DNA from: an uncultured Ruminococcus sp.
GTDB lineage: Bacteria; Bacillota; Clostridia; Lachnospirales; Lachnospiraceae
Assembly (NCBI GenBank): GCA_934359255.1
Contig: CAKRLG010000003.1
Location: 1 to 64,000 of the forward strand
DNA length: 64,000 nt
Direction: 5' to 3'
The notes under the pieces are model-generated. The model worked only from the letters and a program-made list of their open reading frames with translations, was not told the DNA's origin and made no database searches. Position numbers and translations under genes: made by a program. This document shows, in pieces, positions 26,389 through 35,241 of the stretch (positions are counted from its first letter, which is position 1; each line of letters opens with the position of its first letter).

Positions 26389-27435
26389 ATGAAAAAAAGA
26401 ATCATCAGTTTGGCAGCCGCAGCAGTTTTTGTGATTGGAACACTTGCCGGATGCGGAAATAGCAGCACACAGACAACAGACAAAACAGCATCCTCCGATG
26501 CATCTTCATCCAGTGGAGATCTGGTGACCGTGAGAGATGCAGTGATGACCGGTCAGCTTGACCAGTATGCGACAGAAGTTGGTCTCTGGCAGGGGATTTT
26601 TGAAAAATACGGCATTGACTTACAGACGACAGAGTTTGTAGCCGGTATCAATACCATCGATGCGGTAGTCAACGGAACCGCTGATATCGGAATGATGGCA
26701 GATTATGCAGCTGTCAACCGTCTGGGAAATACCCTGGATGCCACAAACCTGCAGATCTTTTCTCAGATCTCCGGTGGTCAGGCAGCCCTGTCCGGTGGTC
26801 TGTATGTAGATCCGAAATACGCGGATGATCCGAAGAGCCTGGATGGTTCCGCAGGATTCATGTACCAGGAAGGAACGGTAACTTATTACTATGCAAGTAA
26901 GTGCATCGAATATCTGGGCCTGGATGAGAGCAAACAGAATCTGATCAACACCGATTCTTCCCAGACCAGACTGGCACTGATCCAGAAGGGTGGTGCATCT
27001 GCTGTTTATGCCAATGGTTCCGAAGCAAAATATATCGAAGAAGCCGGATGGGTACAGGTGGCAACTTCCCAGGAAATCGGCATTCAGACCGGATCCTACT
27101 TTCTGTCAACCGATAAATATATTTCAGAAAATACAGATACCCTTGCAAAGTTCCTGCAGGCTGTCGATGAAAGTACACAGTATATCAACGATCATCTGGA
27201 TGAATCCGCAGAATATCTGGCAGGAAAGCTTGGTCTGAAAGCAGACGACTTTAAAGAGAACTGGAAAAACTACAGCTTTGAGCCTGGATTTTCCGAGGAA
27301 GCAACGACACATCTGGAAGAGATCGAAAAATGGGGATTTGCACACGGAAGTTTCCCGAAAGATTACAATATCCGCGATTTTATCAACACCGATGTGGCCA
27401 AAATCGCATTTCCGGATAATGTGACCATTGAATAA
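26389..27435 (+). CDS. ABC transporter substrate-binding lipoprotein (SsuA/TauA/NMT1-like)
   Basis: 348 residues with a lipoprotein signal peptide ending TLAGC. The mature protein has the NMT1-like fold seen in binders of alkanesulfonates and taurine (GINTIDAVVNGTADIGMMAD). Start at MKKR chosen because GAGGAGG precedes it. The sulfur context points to an organosulfonate or organosulfate ligand; not proven. Confidence 0.87.
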   Translation: MKKRIISLAAAAVFVIGTLAGCGNSSTQTTDKTASSDASSSSGDLVTVRDAVMTGQLDQYATEVGLWQGIFEKYGIDLQTTEFVAGINTIDAVVNGTADIGMMADYAAVNRLGNTLDATNLQIFSQISGGQAALSGGLYVDPKYADDPKSLDGSAGFMYQEGTVTYYYASKCIEYLGLDESKQNLINTDSSQTRLALIQKGGASAVYANGSEAKYIEEAGWVQVATSQEIGIQTGSYFLSTDKYISENTDTLAKFLQAVDESTQYINDHLDESAEYLAGKLGLKADDFKENWKNYSFEPGFSEEATTHLEEIEKWGFAHGSFPKDYNIRDFINTDVAKIAFPDNVTIE

Positions 27436-27457
27436 GAGACAAAGGAGAACAGCAGTT

Positions 27458-27772
27458 ATGATACAGGAACTGAACGTAAATAATTTTGACCAGGAGATCA
27501 ACAAAGACAAACCGGTGGTTGTAGAGTTCTACACCACCGCATGCAGCCATTGTAAGAAGCTGGCAGGCGCATTAAATAAACTTTCCGAAGAAAAAGGAGA
27601 CGATGTATTCTTCGGAAAATGCAACATTGATCAGGAAGCACTGTTACAGAGCAGATTTGATATCTCTGCAGTACCGACATTGTTGTTTATCAAAAACGGA
27701 GAGATTAAAAACAGACTGGTGGGTGAGGTTCATCCGCTGATCATTCAGGAAGAGATTAAAAAACTGGCATAA
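27458..27772 (+). CDS. Thioredoxin-like protein (CSHC)
   Basis: 104 residues with a thioredoxin fold and active site TTACSHCKKL in place of WCGPC. Translated from ATG behind AAAGGAG. It may supply electrons for sulfur release, reduced by the TrxB-like protein at 29317. Confidence 0.88.
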   Translation: MIQELNVNNFDQEINKDKPVVVEFYTTACSHCKKLAGALNKLSEEKGDDVFFGKCNIDQEALLQSRFDISAVPTLLFIKNGEIKNRLVGEVHPLIIQEEIKKLA

Positions 27773-27800
27773 AAAAACAGATCACAGGAGGTAAAAGAAT

Positions 27801-29300
27801 ATGGGTTATCCAACTGTATTTCCAACAGGAGTTTTAGTATATAACAAAGAGAAAGCATATAACGGTTACACCATCTATCCATCAGCAAAAGGAGCACTTC
27901 TGATCGATATGAACGGAAACGAAGTGAACCTGTGGGCAGGTCTTGGCGGATTTCCGAACAAGATCCTTCCGGGTGGTTATGTAATGGGAACTACCGGAGA
28001 GCGTGGCGGAAAATATGCATATCAGGATCAGCTGGATCTGGTGCAGGTGGATTATGACGGAAATATCGTCTGGAAATTCGATCACACGGAACTGATCGCA
28101 GATCCGGGAAAAGAACCGACCTGGCAGGCAAGACAGCATCACGATTACCAGAGAGAAGGAAATACCGTCGGATATTATTATCCGGGCGGCGAAACGAAAA
28201 CCGACAGTGGAAATACCATCATCCTGACCCATGAAAATGTATACAATCATGAGATTTCCGATAAAAAATTGATCGATGACAAGATCATCGAAGTAGACTG
28301 GGAAGGAAATATTCTGTGGAGCTGGCGTGCTTCTGATCATTTTGCGGAATTTGATTTTGATGAAGCTGCAAAAAATGTTCTGTTCCGTAATCCGGGACTT
28401 CACGGAGAAGCCGGTGGCGACTGGATGCACATCAACTGCGTATCTGTTCTGGGAGAGAACAAATGGTACGATGCGGGAGACGAGAGATTCCATCCGGACA
28501 ACCTGATCTTTGATGCAAGAAATGCAAATATTCTGGCAATCATCAGCAAGAAAACCGGAGAGATCGTATGGCAGATCGGACCTGATTTTTCCAAGACAAA
28601 AGAACTTCGTAAACTGGGATGGATCATCGGTCAGCATCATTTTCACATGATCCCGAAGGGACTGCCGGGAGAAGGCAATCTGCTGGTATTCGATAACGGT
28701 GGTGAAGGTGGTTACGGTAACCCGAACCCGTCCGCACCGACCGGTAACAACAACGCACACAGAGATTACTCCCGTGTTCTGGAATTTGATCCGATCACAC
28801 TGGAGATCATCTGGCAGTACACCCCACTGGAAGCAGGAAACCTGTTATTTACGGATGCTTCCAAGTTCTACAGCTCCTACATCAGTTCCGCCCAGCGGCT
28901 GCCGAACGGCAACACACTGATTACCGAAGGATCGGACGGACATCTGATCGAGGTGACACCGGAACATGAGATCGTATGGGAATATGTGAACCCTTACTTT
29001 AAAAATATCGGCGGAAACTTCAAGATGAACATGGTTTACCGTGCATACCGCGCACCATACGAATGGGTACCGCAGGCAACACATGCAGAAGAAGTATCTA
29101 TCGAGCCGCTGGATGTGGAAACCTTCCGTGTACCGGGAGCATCCAAAGGAGCAGGAACCGGAAAGGTAACTGTAGTTGCAGGTGTGGATCCGAATCGATC
29201 CAGCGTAACAGGCATGAACGGGGACGATGAAGACAGCGATGAAGAGAGACTGGACTTCTGCGTGGCTTCCGTAAAGAAGGGCGACCTGAAAGAAGAATAA
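27801..29300 (+). CDS. Arylsulfotransferase (ASST)-like protein
   Basis: 499 residues with the repeated beta-propeller pattern of arylsulfate sulfotransferases (GNIVWKFDH, HHDYQ, HFHMIPKG, GNTLITEGSDG). Conserved histidines in HHDY and QHHFHM fit the catalytic centre. Unlike E. coli AssT it has no signal peptide, so it should act in the cytoplasm, possibly on the compound imported by the ABC transporter. Confidence 0.78.
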   Translation: MGYPTVFPTGVLVYNKEKAYNGYTIYPSAKGALLIDMNGNEVNLWAGLGGFPNKILPGGYVMGTTGERGGKYAYQDQLDLVQVDYDGNIVWKFDHTELIADPGKEPTWQARQHHDYQREGNTVGYYYPGGETKTDSGNTIILTHENVYNHEISDKKLIDDKIIEVDWEGNILWSWRASDHFAEFDFDEAAKNVLFRNPGLHGEAGGDWMHINCVSVLGENKWYDAGDERFHPDNLIFDARNANILAIISKKTGEIVWQIGPDFSKTKELRKLGWIIGQHHFHMIPKGLPGEGNLLVFDNGGEGGYGNPNPSAPTGNNNAHRDYSRVLEFDPITLEIIWQYTPLEAGNLLFTDASKFYSSYISSAQRLPNGNTLITEGSDGHLIEVTPEHEIVWEYVNPYFKNIGGNFKMNMVYRAYRAPYEWVPQATHAEEVSIEPLDVETFRVPGASKGAGTGKVTVVAGVDPNRSSVTGMNGDDEDSDEERLDFCVASVKKGDLKEE

Positions 29301-29316
29301 TAAGGAAACGAAAGAT

Positions 29317-30216
29317 ATGGTATATGATGTAAGTATCATCGGCAGCGGCCCGGCAGGTTTAAGCGCAGCAATCTATGCAAAGCGGGCGAACCTGTCAGCT
29401 ATAGTGATAGAAAAAGAATATGAGGGAACCGGACAGATCGCAGAGAGCGGTCAGGTAGACAACTACCTGGGACTGCCGGGGATCAGCGGATACGATCTGG
29501 GAGAAACCTTCCGGGAACATGCCGTAAAACTCGGGGTTGAGTTTCTGGAACAGGAAGTGACTAAGATCCAAAAAGAAGCGTCCGGACAGTTTCAGATCAC
29601 CTTCTCAGACAGTTCCGTGATCGAATCAAAAACCGTGATCTATGCAGCGGGAGCATCCCCGCGGAGAGCCGATATTCCGGGAGAGAAAGAGTATGCGGGA
29701 AAAGGTGTTTCCTACTGTGCGATCTGCGACGGATCCTTTTACCGGGGCAAAAAAGTTGCCGTACTCGGCGGTGGAGATACCGCACTGGATGATGCCGGTT
29801 ATCTGGCAGGTCTGGCGGAGCAGGTGTATGTGATCCACAGAAGAAAAGAGTTTCGTGGTGCAGCAGCCACAGTGGAAAAACTGAAAGAAAAAGCAAATGT
29901 CACATTTGTACTGGAACATCAGGTGACAGAGGTTACCGGAGAAGAGAAAGTGACAGGCATTGTTCTGGAAGACGGAACAGTGATCGATTTGGATGGCGTG
30001 TTCGTAGCCTTCGGATCGGTTCCGCAGACGGCACTGGTAAAGGATCTGGTGGAACTGGATCCGGCAGGCTATGTGAAAGCAGACGAAACCGGAGAAACCA
30101 GTCTGGCAGGACTGTATGTGGCAGGAGATGCCAGAACCAAGAAACTGCGCCAGGTTGTGACGGCGGTTTCTGACGGAGCCAACGCAGCAACAGCGGTGGC
30201 TGAATATTTGAAATAA
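29317..30216 (+). CDS. trxB: Thioredoxin reductase-like flavoprotein
   Basis: 299 residues with FAD site GSGPAGLSAAIYAKR, redox motif CAIC, NADPH site GGGDTALDDA and the C-terminal VAGDART motif. Likely reduces one or both thioredoxins of this operon rather than being the housekeeping enzyme. Confidence 0.88.
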   Translation: MVYDVSIIGSGPAGLSAAIYAKRANLSAIVIEKEYEGTGQIAESGQVDNYLGLPGISGYDLGETFREHAVKLGVEFLEQEVTKIQKEASGQFQITFSDSSVIESKTVIYAAGASPRRADIPGEKEYAGKGVSYCAICDGSFYRGKKVAVLGGGDTALDDAGYLAGLAEQVYVIHRRKEFRGAAATVEKLKEKANVTFVLEHQVTEVTGEEKVTGIVLEDGTVIDLDGVFVAFGSVPQTALVKDLVELDPAGYVKADETGETSLAGLYVAGDARTKKLRQVVTAVSDGANAATAVAEYLK

Positions 30217-30276
30217 AAAGTAACGTTCCGCAGGATGATCCGGGAGGACGCGTTACTGTGAGAGAGGAATAAGCGT

Positions 30277-31512
30277 ATGAGGTTTAATACAGACCTTCTC
30301 CATGCAGGAGTGGTTCGGGAGGCAAACGGAGCAACCCTTCCCCCGGTCTATCAAAGCAGTGCGTTCGAACAGGACACAGCCGCAGATCTGGAAAAAATAT
30401 TTGAAAATAAAGCTCCCGGATACTGTTACACCCGTGTAGGGAACCCGACAGTAACCGCATTTGAAAACAGAATCACAAAGCTGGAAGGCGGCATGGCTTC
30501 GATCGCCTGCGCTTCCGGTATGGCGGCGATCATGAACGCCATTTTAAATATTGTACGAAGCGGGGACGAGATCGTATCTTCCGCAAGTCTTTACGGAGGA
30601 TCCATCGATCTGTTTCGTGATATCGAGGAATTTGGTATCAAAACCCGGTATGTAAAAAACAATGACTGGGAAGCAATCGAGGGAGCCATCAACGAACATA
30701 CCCGTCTGCTTTTTGCAGAGACGATCGGCAATCCCTGTCTGGATGTCACCGATGTGGAACGGCTGGCAGAGATTGCACATGCACATAAGATTCCACTGAT
30801 CCTGGACAATACGACAGCAACAGCGTACCTTTTCCAGGGATTAAAACATGGGGCAGATATCGTGATCAATTCTTCTTCCAAATACATCAACGGAAGCAGC
30901 AATTCGATCAGCGGTATTCTTACTTACAGTGGAAGATTCCAATGGGATCCTGAGATGTATCCTCAGATTGCAGCTTATAAAAAATTTGGTCCGATGGCTT
31001 ATATTGCAAGGCTTCGAAACAGCCTTTTTCGTGACACAGGTGCATGTCTGGCACCGATGAACGCGTATCTGAATCTGATCGGTATGGAGACATTGGGACT
31101 GCGGATGGAACGGCAGTGCAGCAATGCGCTGGAACTTGCACGGTGGCTGGAAGAGACGTATCCGTCTGTTACTGTCAACTATCCGGGACTGAAAAGCAGC
31201 AACTGGTATGAGATCGCTGAAAAACAGTTTTCCGGAGGATACGGAGCGATCCTCACATTGCGGGTGGGAAGTAAGGAAAATGCATTTGCATTGATTGATG
31301 CACTGAAGATCCCATACACACTTTCAAATATCGGGGATACGAAGACATTGGTGATCCATCCGGGATCCACGATCAGTCTTCACAGTTCGGAACAGGAAAA
31401 AGAAGATGCAGGTGTTTTTGAAGATCTGATCCGGGTGAGCGTGGGAATCGAGGATATCGAAGATCTGAAAGCAGATTTTGCACAGGCGATGGAAACGATC
31501 GCACAGCGGTAA
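30277..31512 (+). CDS. metY: O-acetylhomoserine sulfhydrylase
   Basis: 411 residues, PLP-dependent Cys/Met metabolism family, with GYCYTRVGNPT, the PLP lysine in NSSSKYING and the C-terminal SVGIEDIEDL. Makes homocysteine from O-acetylhomoserine and sulfide or, as in Wolinella, a protein thiocarboxylate. Its location beside a ThiS-like carrier, E1 and JAMM protease supports the second option. A short dyad (AGTAACG/CGTTACT, about 30221-30257) precedes it. Confidence 0.9.
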   Translation: MRFNTDLLHAGVVREANGATLPPVYQSSAFEQDTAADLEKIFENKAPGYCYTRVGNPTVTAFENRITKLEGGMASIACASGMAAIMNAILNIVRSGDEIVSSASLYGGSIDLFRDIEEFGIKTRYVKNNDWEAIEGAINEHTRLLFAETIGNPCLDVTDVERLAEIAHAHKIPLILDNTTATAYLFQGLKHGADIVINSSSKYINGSSNSISGILTYSGRFQWDPEMYPQIAAYKKFGPMAYIARLRNSLFRDTGACLAPMNAYLNLIGMETLGLRMERQCSNALELARWLEETYPSVTVNYPGLKSSNWYEIAEKQFSGGYGAILTLRVGSKENAFALIDALKIPYTLSNIGDTKTLVIHPGSTISLHSSEQEKEDAGVFEDLIRVSVGIEDIEDLKADFAQAMETIAQR

Positions 31513-31530
31513 GGTAAAGGAGAGAGAACG

Positions 31531-32400
31531 ATGGCACAGAAAGTAGATTACGCAGCCTTAAAAAAAGGCGGTTATATGAGACAGAAACAGAAAGGTTACG
31601 GTTCCCTGCGACTGGCAGTGATCGGCGGTAACCTGACTGCAGAAAATATCAAAAAAGTGGCGGAAGTAGCAGAAAAATACGGCCGTGGCTATGTACATAT
31701 GACTTCCCGTCAGGGAATCGAGATTCCGTTTATCAAAGTGGAAGAACTTGCCGAAGTAAAAGAAGAACTGGCAAAAGGCGGTGTGGGAACCGGCGTGTGC
31801 GGACCACGTGTCCGTACCATCACAGCCTGCCAGGGATCGGAAGTCTGTCCCAGCGGATGTATCGACACCTACACATTGGCACAAGAACTGGATGCCAGAT
31901 ATTTCGGACGGGAACTTCCGCATAAGTTCAAATTTGGTGTTACCGGATGTCAGAATAACTGCCTGAAAGCCGAAGAAAATGATGTGGGAATCAAAGGTGG
32001 TATGAACATCACATACAAAGAAGACGACTGTATCTCCTGTGGTGTATGTGTGAAAGCCTGCCGCCAGGAAGCACTGAAAATGGTGGACGGTAAAGTAGAA
32101 CTGGATGCAGAAAAATGTAATCACTGCGGTCGCTGCGTCAAGAGCTGCCCGGTGGATGCATGGGAGGGAACTCCGGGATATATTGTATCTTTTGGAGGAA
32201 CTTTCGGAAATAACATATACAAAGGAGAAGAACTGCTTCCTCTGATCCCGGACAAGGAAACTCTGTTCCGTGTGACCGATGCGGCGATCACTTTCTTTGA
32301 GAAGAATGCAAATCCAAGCGAACGTTTTCGTAAGACGTTGCAGCGTGTGGGTGAGGAAGATTTCCGCAAGCAGTTGAAAGAAGCGTACGAGGGACAGTGA
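31531..32400 (+). CDS. Siroheme/4Fe-4S sulfite reductase
   Basis: 289 residues. An N-terminal nitrite/sulfite reductase half-domain is followed by the siroheme-FeS cysteines (CQGSEVC and CQNNC, C-X5-C and C-X3-C), then two ferredoxin clusters (CISCGVCVKAC, CNHCGRCVKSC). It resembles the small assimilatory AsrC-like or Fsr-type enzymes and should reduce sulfite to sulfide for the carrier protein. Confidence 0.85.
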   Translation: MAQKVDYAALKKGGYMRQKQKGYGSLRLAVIGGNLTAENIKKVAEVAEKYGRGYVHMTSRQGIEIPFIKVEELAEVKEELAKGGVGTGVCGPRVRTITACQGSEVCPSGCIDTYTLAQELDARYFGRELPHKFKFGVTGCQNNCLKAEENDVGIKGGMNITYKEDDCISCGVCVKACRQEALKMVDGKVELDAEKCNHCGRCVKSCPVDAWEGTPGYIVSFGGTFGNNIYKGEELLPLIPDKETLFRVTDAAITFFEKNANPSERFRKTLQRVGEEDFRKQLKEAYEGQ

Positions 32401-32413
32401 AAGGAGAACCATC

Positions 32414-32665
32414 ATGGCTGAATTAGATTTTGAAGTAACCGATGAGGTTGATATTACCGATAAAGTATGCCCTCTGACATTCGTAAAGGCAAAAGTTGCC
32501 ATCGAAGAACTGGAGGATGGAGAGATTCTGGCTGTCCGCATGAATGACGGAGAGCCGGTACAGAATGTTCCGAGAAGCATGAAAGAAGAAGGACATAAAG
32601 TACTGAAATTAACCGACAACGAAGACGGCACTTACACGATGTATGTAAGAAAGGTGGAAGAATAA
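32414..32665 (+). CDS. TusA-like sulfurtransferase
   Basis: 83 residues with the TusA active-site pattern CPLTFVKAK near residue 19. Probably relays sulfur as a persulfide between the sulfite reductase and the thiocarboxylate carrier. Confidence 0.82.
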   Translation: MAELDFEVTDEVDITDKVCPLTFVKAKVAIEELEDGEILAVRMNDGEPVQNVPRSMKEEGHKVLKLTDNEDGTYTMYVRKVEE

Positions 32666-32982
32666 TGGCAGTACGGGTAAGCAAAGAGGATTTTGAAGAA
32701 AAAGTCCTGAAAGAAGCACTTCCGGTTCTGGTGGATTTTTATTCCGATTCCTGTGTGGCGTGCAAGAAACTGGCGCCGGTTTTAGGAAATGCGGAGGATG
32801 ATTACGAAGATAAGATCAAAGTATATAAGGTCAATACAAACTTTGATGTGGAACTGGCTGAGCAGTATGAAGTGCAGTCCAACCCGACCCTCATCCTCTT
32901 TAAAGACGGACAGGCAAAAGACCGGAAAGTGGGCGCGCTGAAACAGGCAGATTTAAACAATTGGATCGAAGAACAGATCTGA
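32665..32982 (+). CDS. Thioredoxin (CVAC)
   Basis: 105 residues, thioredoxin fold with SDSCVACKKLAP. Start overlaps the TusA-like stop (TAATG), indicating coupling. Could reductively release sulfide from the TusA-like persulfide. Confidence 0.87.
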   Translation: MAVRVSKEDFEEKVLKEALPVLVDFYSDSCVACKKLAPVLGNAEDDYEDKIKVYKVNTNFDVELAEQYEVQSNPTLILFKDGQAKDRKVGALKQADLNNWIEEQI

Positions 32983-33015
32983 AGAGAGTATAGAGAGACA
33001 TAAAGGAGAAAAGAC

Positions 33016-33222
33016 ATGGTTATCACAGTAGCAGGAGAAAAAAAAGAAGTAAAAGACGGACTGACACTGCCGGAGCTGATCGAGCAGGAAAATGTGGAAA
33101 TGCCGGAATATGTAACCGTTTCTGTAAATGAAGAATTTATCGCAACTGAGGATAAAGAGTCTACCGTGTTAAAAGAGGGCGACAATGTAGAGTTCCTGTA
33201 TTTCATGGGAGGTGGATGCTAA
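33016..33222 (+). CDS. hcyS: ThiS/MoaD-like sulfur carrier with GGGC terminus
   Basis: 68 residues with a ubiquitin-like fold, ending FMGGGC. Active carriers end in GG; the extra cysteine implies cleavage before adenylation, which fits the JAMM protease two genes on. This arrangement matches the HcyS carriers used for homocysteine synthesis. The next gene starts immediately after the stop. Confidence 0.8.
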   Translation: MVITVAGEKKEVKDGLTLPELIEQENVEMPEYVTVSVNEEFIATEDKESTVLKEGDNVEFLYFMGGGC

Positions 33223-34059
33223 ATGGCAATGACAGATGAACAGATCGAGCGTTATTCCCGCCATATCATCTTAAAAGAAGTTGGTGCGAAAGGACAAAAG
33301 AAGCTACTGAAGGGCAAAGTGCTGATCATCGGAGCCGGTGGCCTTGGTGCGCCGGCAGCCATGTATCTGGCAGCAGCAGGCGTGGGAACTATCGGTATCG
33401 TGGATGCGGATGAGGTGGATCTTTCCAACCTGCAAAGACAGATTATACACAGTACCGCAGATATCGGAAAAGCAAAGGTAAAATCAGCGAAAGAGACCAT
33501 GAACGCCATGAACCCGGATGTAGAGGTAAAAACTTACCGGATGTTCGTGGATGCGTCCAATATCCGGGAACTGATCCGGGAGTATGATTTTATCATTGAT
33601 GGAACGGATAATTTTCCGGCAAAATTCCTGATCAACGATGCCTGTGTTCTGGAGAAAAAACCATTTTCCCATGCGGGAATCATCCGTTTCAAAGGTCAGC
33701 TGATGACTTATGTACCGGGACAGGGGCCATGTTATCGCTGTGTATTCAAGAATCCGCCGCCAAAGGATGCGGTTCCGACCTGTAAACAGGCAGGTGTCAT
33801 CGGAGCGATGGGTGGTGTGATCGGATCCTTACAGGCCATGGAAGCCATCAAGTATCTGATCGGTGTCGGTGATCTTTTGACAGGTTCTCTGCTGACGTTT
33901 GATGCGTTGACGATGGAGTTCCACAAGATCAAACTGCCGAAGGATACCCACAAGTGTCCGGTATGTGGTGATCATCCGACGATACTGGAGCCGATCGATT
34001 ATGAGCAGGAAGTCTGCGAGGAGACAGCAGGACGGTTTGCGACGAGAGACGAGCAGTAA
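33223..34059 (+). CDS. hcyF: MoeB/ThiF/HcyF-type E1-like adenylyltransferase
   Basis: 278 residues with GAGGLGAPAA nucleotide site, NLQRQ, DGTDNF, CYRCVF and two CXXC zinc pairs (CYRC; CPVC). Adenylates the C terminus of the carrier before sulfur transfer. Homologous to HcyF/MoeB; specificity for this carrier inferred from adjacency. Confidence 0.87.
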   Translation: MAMTDEQIERYSRHIILKEVGAKGQKKLLKGKVLIIGAGGLGAPAAMYLAAAGVGTIGIVDADEVDLSNLQRQIIHSTADIGKAKVKSAKETMNAMNPDVEVKTYRMFVDASNIRELIREYDFIIDGTDNFPAKFLINDACVLEKKPFSHAGIIRFKGQLMTYVPGQGPCYRCVFKNPPPKDAVPTCKQAGVIGAMGGVIGSLQAMEAIKYLIGVGDLLTGSLLTFDALTMEFHKIKLPKDTHKCPVCGDHPTILEPIDYEQEVCEETAGRFATRDEQ

Positions 34060-34078
34060 GGCGCTGCAGGAGACAGTT

Positions 34079-34510
34079 ATGGCGATTATAAGAATGAGAG
34101 ATCATCTCTATGATGAGATTGTAAATTATGCAAAGGAGCATCTTCCGGAGGAAGCCTGTGGGCTTCTCGCCGGTGTGGAGACGGAGGAGGGAAGAGAGAT
34201 CAAGAAGGTGTATTTTCTGGAAAATAAGGATCATGCGGAAGACCACTTTACCCTGGATCCGAGAGATCAGATGAATGCGATCAAGGATATGCGCGCTAAT
34301 GGGTTAAAACCGCTGGGAAACTGGCATTCTCATCCGTCTTCTCCGTCACGGCCGTCAGTGGAGGATATCCGGCTGGCGTTCGATTCGAAGGCCAGTTATC
34401 TTATTTTGTCGCTGATGGCGGAGTATCCGGTGTTGAACAGTTTTCATGTGGAAGGCGGAGCATGGACAAAAGAGGATCTGCGGATTTATTCGGAAGAGTA
34501 TTTTTTCTGA
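34079..34510 (+). CDS. hcyD: JAMM/MPN-family metalloprotease
   Basis: 143 residues with the complete zinc motif HSHPSSPSRPSVED (H-x-H-x7-S-x2-D) and an upstream glutamate in EEACGLL. Family members such as Mec+ and HcyD trim the C-terminal extension of sulfur carriers, consistent with the GGGC end of the carrier two genes upstream. Start chosen at MAIIRMRD, behind CAGGAG. Confidence 0.87.
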   Translation: MAIIRMRDHLYDEIVNYAKEHLPEEACGLLAGVETEEGREIKKVYFLENKDHAEDHFTLDPRDQMNAIKDMRANGLKPLGNWHSHPSSPSRPSVEDIRLAFDSKASYLILSLMAEYPVLNSFHVEGGAWTKEDLRIYSEEYFF

Positions 34511-34950
34511 GGCTTGCGGATACTTTATATGTAACTATTCAGTAGTCACTGTACCGCGAGGTGTTTTGGCATGAATATGCCAAAATCCCGAGACATACAA
34601 GCCAAAATGCCATCACCGAAGGTGATTTTACATGCATTTTGGCACGTAACTGTGAAGGTACTGAACAGTTACGTTTATATAATATTAATGCTAAGAAGAG
34701 AAGTGCGAAGTGTATCGTTTGAAAGTAAGCGGTATGGTTCGTACTTTTTTTACGCGAGCAACGAGCCAAAGTCCATGCTTGCATGAGACCTTGGCGACTG
34801 CCACGATAACTTGAGAAACTCGCAAAGCGTGTTTCTCATAGTTGTGGTTTGATGTGTTTGGATTCTTTCTTGTAAAGGGGTTGGGGGCGTGATATTATAG
34901 CATATGAATAATAAATAGTTAAGGGTTTTTATATAGGGAAAATACGGATT
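34511..34950. repeat. Gene-free stretch with nested palindromes
   Basis: 34531-34544 (GTAACTATTCAGTA) and 34659-34672 (TACTGAACAGTTAC) form the ends of a nested element enclosing TTTTGGCAT/ATGCCAAAA and GCCAAAATGC/GCATTTTGGC hairpins. Further right, GCCAA/TTGGC around 34762-34793 and CCAC..GAGAAAC/GTTTCTC..GTGG around 34801-34848 form more hairpins. No coding signal. Confidence 0.65.
34646..34672. repeat. Short dispersed palindrome, second copy
   Basis: GTAACTGT...ACAGTTAC, 25 of 27 bases as at 24160-24186. Confidence 0.8.
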
Positions 34951-35160
34951 ATGAATTATAGAGTGTTACGGATAGAGGAAGATGTGGATTTTGGCTGCGA
35001 GGAGCGGAAAGAGGGAGATCCGGTGATGGCAGTGGTTCGGCTGGAGGACGAGAATGGGGATGTGAAAATCGTTCGGCAGAGGGATCAGATGTTGTATGAC
35101 AGAGATATTAATGAAGGGGATTTGGTTCGGTTTGATGAAAGGCAGGAGTTGGTAAAGTGA
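34951..35160 (+). CDS. Small hypothetical protein
   Basis: 69 residues, charged (MNYRVLRIEEDVDFG, ending FDERQELVK), predicted to be a small beta-rich cytoplasmic protein. Weak ribosome site (ATAGGGAA). Not recognised; it is followed directly by 29-bp direct repeats. Confidence 0.5.
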   Translation: MNYRVLRIEEDVDFGCEERKEGDPVMAVVRLEDENGDVKIVRQRDQMLYDRDINEGDLVRFDERQELVK

Positions 35161-35174
35161 GATATTGGATGCAT

Positions 35175-35241
35175 GGACGAAAGTCTGGAAAGTCTGGCTG
35201 TGCGGACGAAAGTCTGAAAAGTCTGGCTGCACGGACGAAAG
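35175..35241 (+). repeat. 29-bp direct repeats (2 full units plus partial)
   Basis: Units begin GGACGAAAGTCTG at 35175 and 35204, and GGACGAAAG at 35233, exactly 29 bp apart; the third runs into the left arm of the long hairpin element. Confidence 0.85.

Noticed and set aside
31558..32631. 357-codon minus-strand frame opposite the sulfite reductase and TusA-like genes
   Set aside because: Composition (runs of F, S, H) and exact overlap with well-supported genes mark it as a shadow frame.
35175..35241. 29-bp spaced repeats considered as a CRISPR remnant
   Set aside because: Units are contiguous with no spacers, so this is a short tandem repeat, not a repeat-spacer array.
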